Both the position numbers and the translations under genes were made by a program. DNA of 64,000 bases from assembly GCF_002964665.1 (NCBI RefSeq), contig NZ_PQBZ01000034.1, positions 620,429 through 684,428 of the forward strand, given 5' to 3'. The notes under the pieces are model-generated. The model did no database searches, was not told where the DNA came from, and saw only the letters and a program-made list of their open reading frames with translations. Every line of letters begins with the position of its first letter. Positions within the stretch are counted from its first letter, which is position 1. Positions 57,201 through 64,000 of this stretch are shown one piece after another. The DNA is from Pseudoalteromonas sp. T1lg23B. Its GTDB lineage: Bacteria; Pseudomonadota; Gammaproteobacteria; Enterobacterales; Alteromonadaceae.

Positions 57201-60200
57201 TTAGTGACTCGCAATACCCAGTGGCAACAGGGTGTGATGGCAAAATACCTTCACCGTGTTGCCGTTAAGGTCAGTTTTGACATTCTCGTTATCTATGATT
57301 GGAATACTCTGGTCGTCACCCCAATTTGTGATAGTGACTTTGCGATAATGCACCAGACCAGTCGCGACCGAGACCATATTGCCATGCTGGTCAGCCACTA
57401 AATCACCAGCTTGTAAGTAATTGTCATAACTTGAAGTTCCGAAGTTTCGTACCTTTTGATACACGCCTTGCATATGGTCTGTTGCTATCTTGATGTAAGC
57501 TTTGTTATCAACAAGGTCCACCTTGTCGCTGCCTAAAACTAACGTGGGCTCGATGTTATCCAGTTGCAACTGGGCACCATGGAACTGCATATATAATAAG
57601 CCTCTGTAATTGGTAATAGTCGGCAGTGCTTTGCAAGCATAAGCGCCTTTGACACCACCCAGAGAAGGCGGCACTGCGTGCTGTGGAAATTCATCCTTAA
57701 TCAACTTTTCATCAAGCAAGTTTTTAGCGTTGAGCGGAACATAGGTATTGCTGGTATACGACACTGTTGTGGCAACACTGGCCGTTAATGACTGCTGTAA
57801 TCGAGCGCCAAAATTGCTGCGTGCGTCATTGCCAAGCCAAACATCCCCTACTGCTCCTAACACTTGTGAATTAACTGCTGGCGTAGTAAAGCCAGCATCA
57901 GCATGATAATAAATAAGTTGAACACGCGCCGCTTCAGCAGGAGACACATAAGCGTTCTTTGTACTGTTGATAGCCAAACTACCCGAACTCCAACTGCTGC
58001 CATCATCCATTGACATTGCCCAAGTTAAAGGCTGACTTGCTTTTCGATTGAGCTTGAAGTCTTGACTGCCACCATTTGGTAACTGTGGGATCCACTGACC
58101 AATCACACCATCAGGGAAAGTCGCAGCAATACGCTCAGGGTGACCGATAATATCGACCCAAGGGAGTGAGTCAAATTCTGCGCTGGGCATCTCTAGTTGT
58201 GTATCAAACGACCATATCATAGTCAGTAGCGTGCCATTCGGTACATCTTGCTCCGTACGAATATATAGCAAGTCATCTGGAGAGTACTTGTTAATAATTG
58301 GCAATAGCTGCTGAGTATCATGACGGTAAATATATCCAGCGCCACAGTGGTACGAACCCGTTAGTGAGGAGACTACCGGAACCGGGCTCGGCCTTTTCCC
58401 AAATTTTGCAATCAAATTCTCAGTATTCAGATGTGCCGAGCCATTTTCACCTAACCAGTAGCCTGTGTTGTTAAAGAAGCCGCCTGATTTAACATAAGTA
58501 TAAGTTCGGGTAAACGGCAGCTTTTCCTTGCCACGCAAAGCCCCAGCAACCGCTTTACGTATTGTTTCTTCACGAAGTTGATTTACATCTTGCTTATTGG
58601 CGTTTAAGCGTAAGTCTTCTACTTGACCTGCGTAAATGGCGTCGTAGTGCTTGTATTGATCGCTACGGCCACTACTTCCTGCTGCAATACTGCCATTTCT
58701 AAAGCCTGTCTCTCCACTTGGAACTATCTCGAAGAGCTGGTGAGCTGCATCGATTTTAGGAAACTTAGTGTCATACCATTTGTATACCCCAACCCCTTGT
58801 TCAACATACAATGCACAACCCATAGGATTGTAAGTTGGATGATAAGCACCTTGGTTTAAACGTTGCACTAGCGCAATTGGCGTAGCAAAACACTTTCCTT
58901 CATGGCCCGAATTCACATCTTTCAAATTCTGTGCGGCAACCGCACCATAAAGTCCAACGTCCTGGCTTTCCATCGGATAACGTGCGGTGGAGAACGTACC
59001 ATTAGCAAACAGCGGATAACCCATTCGCCAGTCGCTCGCTGTTTCAACTCTCATGCCTTGAGGTCTAATGTGCTCTCTTGGCGAAAAATCTAAGTAGCCA
59101 GACCCTTGCGTAGCCGTAGGTCCGTACCAATTATCGCCATGCCCTTCAATGACACGAATACGATACCGCACCTGAATATAGGCTTTGGCTTCTGGGTCGT
59201 AGTAAATATTATGCTCAGGATTTTTTAAAAACTTAACGCGATTAGCATCAGAAAGTGTTGACCATTTGACGCCATAGCCTTTGGTCATGCTATCCCACTG
59301 GCCGAACGCTGAATAACCTTGAGCAACAAGCGTATTGGCAAGGGTAATGCCCTCGTAGGCGCTAGCGCCATACTGTACATTGCCCAGCGGATACACCACA
59401 TCTTTATCAGCAATTTTTTCATGCCATGACTCTAAAAACACCAAGTCTTTGCGTGAGGTAACAACTTGTTCGGTTACAGGCATTGCCGATACATTATTGA
59501 TCTGTAGTACATTGCCTGGGGCACTGTCATGCTCAAACCAGATGTAGTGAGTACTATGATCAACAATATACTCAACCGTGTATCGCCCCACTCCTTTATC
59601 TGTCAGCAAGGTTTTGATGTTTTGATGGCCTAAGTTTGATGATGAGTAGCGAAGTGTTTTAACCTGCCCTGATATCACACTAAACTCAAAACGCACCCGA
59701 GTACCAACAGGAAAGTTAAGCCCTACTTCATTAATGGCAGCCGCTGGATATTGGTTGCCCGTTGATACACTTTTTAAGCTACCATCAACAATACTTAGCT
59801 CTGAAGATGTACTGTAGGTTTTCCATCCAGTGGTATCCCCTAGACGTAGTGAGCCATTAACGAACCGCCCTTCAAAGGCACTGGCTGGACTGTCATGCTC
59901 AGTCAATATACCGGTTGCTGAGTCATAGGTTTTGGTGCCATCGGGGGCTGGTGGAAACTTGGTACTTGCAATGCCATATGGATAATCAACCGATTGTAAC
60001 TCATGTGATACTCCATCCATCACAACTTTAGGGAACGGGGTTGACGATTTATCTTGTCCTACCCAGCCACTCGTTTTTCCTGAACGACCCAAGTTGAGCT
60101 TTTCTTGGTATGCCCACATGCCATTGTTTATCGCATTTGAAGAAGAATCTCCAAACCCCCACTCCACAAACCCTGAGCCTGCATATTGCTGCTTACGCAT

Positions 60201-60524
60201 TTCACGCAGTGCATCAAACTGGGCCTTAGTCATCACCTCAGGGTGGGGATTGATTTTTTGTGCCTCACCAATCAGGCTTGGCAAAGTATCAACTTGATAG
60301 CTTTGACCGTTTAAGTCTTTTAAGGTGACTTTACCGGTTTTGGTTTGCCAATCATTAATCGCTTGATGATTGTCTTTGATAAGGGTATGGGTCGCAGCCA
60401 TATTTTGGGCAACAGTGTCGATTTCCGTTAAGCCTGCGGTGATCTCACTGGTTAGCTTAGAGTATTCGGCAGTTTGCTCGGCCACCAGCTTATTAATATC
60501 AGCAATTTTTGATTCTAAAGTCAT
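57201..60524 (-). CDS. Giant tail fibre protein 1
   Basis: 1107 residues, start behind AAGGAATCAAT. Same modular plan as the fibre at 53507: coiled coil, NDWQTKTGKVTLKDLNGQ, LPSLIGEAQKINPHPEVM, TSRKDLVFLESWHEKIADK, AEDLRLNANKQDVNQL-like block and a C-terminal TDLNGNTVKVFCHHTLLPLG. The intervening receptor-binding stretches are mostly unlike the paralogue. Directly follows the H' attachment gene, so it is the primary fibre of the second baseplate set. Confidence 0.83.
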   Translation of the reverse strand: MTLESKIADINKLVAEQTAEYSKLTSEITAGLTEIDTVAQNMAATHTLIKDNHQAINDWQTKTGKVTLKDLNGQSYQVDTLPSLIGEAQKINPHPEVMTKAQFDALREMRKQQYAGSGFVEWGFGDSSSNAINNGMWAYQEKLNLGRSGKTSGWVGQDKSSTPFPKVVMDGVSHELQSVDYPYGIASTKFPPAPDGTKTYDSATGILTEHDSPASAFEGRFVNGSLRLGDTTGWKTYSTSSELSIVDGSLKSVSTGNQYPAAAINEVGLNFPVGTRVRFEFSVISGQVKTLRYSSSNLGHQNIKTLLTDKGVGRYTVEYIVDHSTHYIWFEHDSAPGNVLQINNVSAMPVTEQVVTSRKDLVFLESWHEKIADKDVVYPLGNVQYGASAYEGITLANTLVAQGYSAFGQWDSMTKGYGVKWSTLSDANRVKFLKNPEHNIYYDPEAKAYIQVRYRIRVIEGHGDNWYGPTATQGSGYLDFSPREHIRPQGMRVETASDWRMGYPLFANGTFSTARYPMESQDVGLYGAVAAQNLKDVNSGHEGKCFATPIALVQRLNQGAYHPTYNPMGCALYVEQGVGVYKWYDTKFPKIDAAHQLFEIVPSGETGFRNGSIAAGSSGRSDQYKHYDAIYAGQVEDLRLNANKQDVNQLREETIRKAVAGALRGKEKLPFTRTYTYVKSGGFFNNTGYWLGENGSAHLNTENLIAKFGKRPSPVPVVSSLTGSYHCGAGYIYRHDTQQLLPIINKYSPDDLLYIRTEQDVPNGTLLTMIWSFDTQLEMPSAEFDSLPWVDIIGHPERIAATFPDGVIGQWIPQLPNGGSQDFKLNRKASQPLTWAMSMDDGSSWSSGSLAINSTKNAYVSPAEAARVQLIYYHADAGFTTPAVNSQVLGAVGDVWLGNDARSNFGARLQQSLTASVATTVSYTSNTYVPLNAKNLLDEKLIKDEFPQHAVPPSLGGVKGAYACKALPTITNYRGLLYMQFHGAQLQLDNIEPTLVLGSDKVDLVDNKAYIKIATDHMQGVYQKVRNFGTSSYDNYLQAGDLVADQHGNMVSVATGLVHYRKVTITNWGDDQSIPIIDNENVKTDLNGNTVKVFCHHTLLPLGIASH

Positions 60525-60533
60525 ATTGATTCC

Positions 60534-61082
60534 TTACAAGCCAGCTTTTCGAAGGCGTAAATTGAGCAGCATATTTTGATGTGCTTGTTTAATGAGGTTT
60601 TTACTTTGCAGGGTTTGTGCGTAGGTCATGGTAAGCAGCTCTTCGGTTAAGAAGATATTGGCGTTGTTAACCCCGACCGAACAGGTCACGTTTTGGCTGG
60701 GTAAAGTCGATACATTGAGGGTAAAAACTTCCAACCAAGCCGCATCGGCGGCCTTGTAGTTCAACTGCTCGTTGGCGACGCTGTAGAGAGCCACCAAGGT
60801 GGAATCTGACCATATACCCACCTCTTTGACCGGATATTCACTCGGGCCATCGAATAACGCACTAAAGCGCAGCTGGGTGTTGTTTAAAATCTCCGCGCCA
60901 CCAATAAGCACTCTTTGTTGCTCGTTGCGCAGCGCAGTTTGGGTGGTACTGGGGGTATAGCTTTGATCACCCGCAGATACATGGGTGATTGCCATGCTAA
61001 TACCCTGTTGCGAGGCGCTGAGTAACTTACTCAAGCCTTGCTCAGTCCACACTACAGGGGTAAATGTGGTTGGGTTGCTCAT
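60534..61082 (-). CDS. Tail fibre attachment protein H', DUF3751-type (second set)
   Basis: Start taken as ATG 61082; 182 residues. VVWTEQGLSKLLSASQQGIS, THVSAGDQSYTPSTTQTALRNEQQRV and YPVKEVGIWSDSTLVALYSV parallel the core-set protein at 43556 but with low identity. It anchors fibre to baseplate. Fibre 1 follows after 10 bases. Confidence 0.8.
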   Translation of the reverse strand: MSNPTTFTPVVWTEQGLSKLLSASQQGISMAITHVSAGDQSYTPSTTQTALRNEQQRVLIGGAEILNNTQLRFSALFDGPSEYPVKEVGIWSDSTLVALYSVANEQLNYKAADAAWLEVFTLNVSTLPSQNVTCSVGVNNANIFLTEELLTMTYAQTLQSKNLIKQAHQNMLLNLRLRKAGL

Positions 61083-61181
61083 AGTTTGTTCCAATAAAGG
61101 TTGGCAACTTAATTCAGTTGCAAGATGACTAGGATAAGAAAGCGCTAGCTAAGCTCAGCGAGAATAGGTTATCCGTTGAAA

Positions 61182-62117
61182 TTAACTGGATGACGTGCCG
61201 TTAAGGTTTAAGCGACCGAAGTTTAAGCGCCCCGTACTGGCGCCAGAAAAGGCAAGAGATGGCACATTTAATGTGCGTATGTGGTTAATCTGTACGCTAC
61301 ACAGTTGTTGCGATTGCCACTGCGCGTTTTGCCAACGATCATGCCAAGGGCCAAGCCACACTCGCTGCGCAAGCGTGCGCTGATAAGCATGAATGCGACC
61401 ATGCACCAAAGTAGTCGGTAATTTGGAAGGCTCGCTGGTGGTTAAGCAGTAACGACCCTCTTCTAACTTATCTAGGTGTTCACTGATCTGGCTGCGTTTG
61501 CGCTGATGACCAAAAGCGATTTGCTCGGGGCTGGCATCATGGGTTACCTGCAAGGTGCGACCAAAGCTGGCCTTAACCAATTGATTGTCTTGATGAGTAA
61601 ACACCACACCAGAGTAATCACTGAGAATATGACCAAATCCACACCGTGGTCCAGAAAGTGTCTGGTTACGCACATCATAATCGTGATAAACACGCGTTAA
61701 CTGGCTACGTGCAGGCGCAGACAACTGTGCGAGCTTAACCACTTTGGCTAACCTATCATCACCGGGTATATCGCCGCTGTTTATTTGATAGGTATAGTAA
61801 TGTCGCTCTGGAGGCGTATTTTCAATCTGAGCGTTATTTAGCTCTAGCCAACCGAGCGCCGTTGTTAGACTTTTCGGTGTACCGCGAATTCGCTGCCAAG
61901 CGATACCATCTTTGAGAGTTTGTCTTAAGTCCTGACTATAAGGCAAAATGCTTTCAAGGCCATACTCCCACACTAACCACATGAGCTGCGCATCATGTGG
62001 ATGCGCTTTGTTACTGGTAAGCTGCTTGATGGCCTTACTATATTCATCGACCGAAAACTGGCTTTGCAAGCCTTTTAGTTGCAGCGGGCTATGATTGGGG
62101 GGTAACAGTTGTTGCAT
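61182..62117 (-). CDS. Phage tail protein I' (second set)
   Basis: About 311 residues; ATG 62117 (or GTG 62120) behind TGAGGT. Member of the tail-protein-I family of a different subgroup from the core I: MWLVWEYGLESILPYSQDLRQTLKDGIAWQRIRGTPKSLTTALGWL (landmark) near the N-terminus. The C-terminal half has glycine/serine-rich beta repeats (GRLNFGRLNLNGTSS). Follows J' directly. Confidence 0.82.
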   Translation of the reverse strand: MQQLLPPNHSPLQLKGLQSQFSVDEYSKAIKQLTSNKAHPHDAQLMWLVWEYGLESILPYSQDLRQTLKDGIAWQRIRGTPKSLTTALGWLELNNAQIENTPPERHYYTYQINSGDIPGDDRLAKVVKLAQLSAPARSQLTRVYHDYDVRNQTLSGPRCGFGHILSDYSGVVFTHQDNQLVKASFGRTLQVTHDASPEQIAFGHQRKRSQISEHLDKLEEGRYCLTTSEPSKLPTTLVHGRIHAYQRTLAQRVWLGPWHDRWQNAQWQSQQLCSVQINHIRTLNVPSLAFSGASTGRLNFGRLNLNGTSSS

Positions 62118-62124
62118 CACTACC

Positions 62125-62961
62125 TCATGTGCGTAATGTGAGCGTTATATTCCCCGGCACAGCACACTGGGCATGGCTCATTTTTTGTAAACCCGAAGGG
62201 CTGTGAATATCAACATGCCGTACCCCTTTTTTATGTAGCTGAGCGGCTATCCAACTGGGCGCTAAATCCCACTCCAGGCGGGCTTGCTGTTGCCAAGCGG
62301 TACGAAGGGCACTTTCTAGTTCATCAAACACCGAGCGTGGCGTGTCATCTTGGAGATAGATATCTGCTGTGACGTCAATCTCAACCAATTGCGCCGAGTT
62401 AATCTCGAGTTTGTCAGTCAACATTTTTACCGCATCATCGGTAACCGCTGTTTTTACTTTCTCAAGCGTTGCAGCAGCCTTGGTTGGGTCTTTGGCTAAG
62501 ATGGTGATGATCACCACGCCATTGCCAGGGCTAAATACCGATACATCGTTAATGTCGCTGGGCGCGGCATTGATTGCGTGATTGCGATAGTGCTCCGCAC
62601 TGCCAGCGGTGCTGGACGCGATGGTATTGTTACGAATTCGTGTGCGATATCCATCGTCAGGCTCGTTTGCCACACGTTCAACACCGTAAAACGCACCGAG
62701 GTGCTCTAAATCGGCGCTTTTAGCAAACGCCAATAAATTTGACTGCGCCGCTTCGTTGATCCGCTGACGTAGCAATAGTTCTTGATAGCTCTCTACCTGC
62801 AACCAAACATTAAGGGGATCACTTTCAAGTTCAAGCGCCTGAGCAAATTCAGGCGCCAGTGAGATAAAGCGCGCTTTGCGCGTTTCGTAAATATCTTCAA
62901 AAGAAAGTGATTCGATGATGTTGGGAGCAGGGAGTTTGCTTAAATCGATATGGGTACTCAT
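62125..62961 (-). CDS. Baseplate wedge protein J' (second set)
   Basis: 278 residues behind TTAGGAGTCTAATCG. J-family layout: SLSFEDIYETRKARFISLAPEF, LLLRQRINEAAQSNLLAFAKSADLEHLGAFYGVERV (landmark), EPDDGYRTRIRNNTIASSTAGSAEHYRNHAI. It is clearly homologous to, but strongly diverged from, the core J at 44964. Confidence 0.88.
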   Translation of the reverse strand: MSTHIDLSKLPAPNIIESLSFEDIYETRKARFISLAPEFAQALELESDPLNVWLQVESYQELLLRQRINEAAQSNLLAFAKSADLEHLGAFYGVERVANEPDDGYRTRIRNNTIASSTAGSAEHYRNHAINAAPSDINDVSVFSPGNGVVIITILAKDPTKAAATLEKVKTAVTDDAVKMLTDKLEINSAQLVEIDVTADIYLQDDTPRSVFDELESALRTAWQQQARLEWDLAPSWIAAQLHKKGVRHVDIHSPSGLQKMSHAQCAVPGNITLTLRT

Positions 62962-63037
62962 CGATTAGACTCCTAAGATTTGATTCAACCCATTGTGACG
63001 AGTTGAAATACTGTGTGTTTAAGCAAACTAAATTGGG

Positions 63038-63568
63038 TTATTGTGGTACATAAGCGTCAAATTCTAACGCATCAAAGGCGAAGCGGTATGATGCTCCAAT
63101 ACGTTCAAGCCCCGCGTTGAGTCGCTGTGCGGTGATCAGGTAGTTGCCGCTGAGCTCAAAACATCCCTGCATGGTCAACACCCCATTGGCAACATTTGCC
63201 ACAAAACGCATGTCATCCACCGGTTGCTCTGCGTTAACAACCCGCTCTACCATCACCATTAGCTGAGTGTCTGGTAAATCGCCCACATGGGCACTGAGCG
63301 TGAAGGCCTCGCCTCTTGGTAACCACCAGATGTTACCCACCAACTGCGCATGTTCGCAGGCCACCTCGACATCGGAGAGCACCGCTGTCAATACGCTAGG
63401 TTTAACGTGCTTACACCAACGGCCATTTCCCGCATATACCGCTATTTCATGCTCGTTTAGCTCGGGAGGGGCCACAGGTGTTGAACGGGCTGGGCGAAAA
63501 TTATCATGCTCTAAAACTTGCATCCCCGCATATTGGCGCTGCTCATCGTATAAATAAACTGTTTGCAT
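63038..63568 (-). CDS. Tail-locus protein, possible fibre-assembly or fibre-associated protein
   Basis: 176 residues behind GGAGTAAAA. MQTVYLYDEQRQYAGMQVLEHDNFRPARSTPVAPPELNEHEIAVYAGNGRW is a common N-terminal layout of phage fibre-associated (Tfa-like) proteins. The rest is beta-rich. Starts 2 bases after the upstream stop. Confidence 0.6.
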   Translation of the reverse strand: MQTVYLYDEQRQYAGMQVLEHDNFRPARSTPVAPPELNEHEIAVYAGNGRWCKHVKPSVLTAVLSDVEVACEHAQLVGNIWWLPRGEAFTLSAHVGDLPDTQLMVMVERVVNAEQPVDDMRFVANVANGVLTMQGCFELSGNYLITAQRLNAGLERIGASYRFAFDALEFDAYVPQ

Positions 63569-63570
63569 TT

Positions 63571-64000
63571 TTACTCCGCAATAATTCCATATTTCAAATC
63601 TAGGTCGCCCGAATCTTTCCTTTCAAGTACCATTTCTGTGTCTGGATTTACCAGCACATCAAGAAATCCTGTGCTCGTGTGAATTAGGTCGCCGTCGAAC
63701 AGTAAATGCATAAATGTGAGTGGTGATACAGTCGCTCCGATATAGTTTTCAAGCCCATTTACAATGGTTTGAATCCCATCGCTCGATGGCGGAATGAATG
63801 AATCAGACAATCTAAATAAATTACCTTGGGTATTGTAACTAAAGAAAATCTCATCACCTTTAGAAACCAGCGAACCTATGTTTGCTAGTCTGTTGATTGC
63901 GCATCGTCCTATTTTTGTGTGATCAATGCTTGAATCACTCAGAATTGGCATCATTAATAGGCTTTTACCGTTTGTATACTGCACCGCAATACAGCAATAA
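63571..64000 (-). CDS. C-terminal part of a tail-locus protein, cut by window edge
   Basis: The frame is open to the right edge without a convincing start (the GTG at 63984 has no ribosome-binding site), so this is most likely the 3' end of a longer gene. The visible 143 residues (GRCAINRLANIGSLVSKGDE; PLTFMHLLFDGDLIHTSTGF; ending DLKYGIIAE) have no recognised family. Probably a fibre-like structural protein followed by its partner at 63038. Confidence 0.6.
   Translation of the reverse strand, partial: YCCIAVQYTNGKSLLMMPILSDSSIDHTKIGRCAINRLANIGSLVSKGDEIFFSYNTQGNLFRLSDSFIPPSSDGIQTIVNGLENYIGATVSPLTFMHLLFDGDLIHTSTGFLDVLVNPDTEMVLERKDSGDLDLKYGIIAE

Noticed and set aside
53507..60524. Diversity-generating retroelement or invertible fibre cassette
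   Set aside because: No reverse transcriptase, template repeat, DNA invertase or inverted crossover sites were found; the shared blocks are direct.
33060..64000. MAC-type or other extracellular contractile injection system (as in P. luteoviolacea)
   Set aside because: The gene set is P2-like (D, X, U, T, E/E', FII, FI). No AAA+ ATPase, toxin/effector or the eCIS core order is seen in the window.
33060..64000. Type VI secretion system
   Set aside because: No TssJLM membrane complex, TssB/C or ClpV; the sheath is a single FI-type protein and the PAAR/gpV pair is phage-like.

Overview
The window looks like a chromosomal segment of a marine gammaproteobacterium of the order Alteromonadales, most like Pseudoalteromonas. 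This is inferred from gene content and order: the yceD-rpmF-plsX-fab cluster, divergent rluC/rne, yejK-yejL-yejM, aceK, many lipoproteins and TSP3/fibrinogen-like surface proteins. No rRNA or tRNA is present to fix the identity.

1-8979 is a housekeeping block. Reading leftwards (minus strand) it holds yceD, rpmF, plsX, fabD, fabG, acpP, fabF, pabC and mltG (cut by the left edge). maf/yceF lies on the plus strand, and a HAD phosphatase and rluC on the minus strand beside it. Two features stand out: there is no fabH between plsX and fabD, and fabF carries a one-base frameshift. 9488-12850 is rne, with a repeat-rich C-terminal tail.

13241-32762 is mixed envelope and metabolic content: a TSP3-repeat lipoprotein with a sialidase/BNR-like tail (also broken by a one-base shift), an MltC-like transglycosylase, a lipoprotein group (LPP20 - COG3014-like - LpoB - LPP20), yejK/yejL and a YejM-like protein with a shrunken periplasmic domain, a small coiled-coil secreted protein, aceK, a LysR regulator, a proline/aspartate-linker lipoprotein, a TolB/PD40-like periplasmic protein and a fibrinogen-like (GGX) secreted protein.

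33060-64000 is one long minus-strand contractile phage-tail locus. It contains a complete P2-type tail set: baseplate J and I, fibre H, spike V, a PAAR tip, W/gp25, sheath FI, tube FII, chaperone E/E' with a -1 frame overlap, tape measure T, U, X and D. No capsid, terminase, portal, integrase or lysis gene is seen in these 31 kb, so an R-type tailocin is the best reading, although the locus continues past the right edge. Its unusual feature is duplication: a second J-I-H baseplate/fibre set (60.5-63.0 kb) sits upstream with two >1100-residue paralogous fibres, and a third adhesin-like module (46.6-52.6 kb, DUF4815-type) lies between the two sets. Three tandem ~145-bp non-coding units, each ending in a Rho-independent terminator, sit directly in front of the core J gene. 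Further intrinsic terminators lie so close to downstream start codons that read-through or antitermination must set expression. The tape measure has seven 43-residue tandem repeats. These features together are the best candidate for something undescribed in the window.
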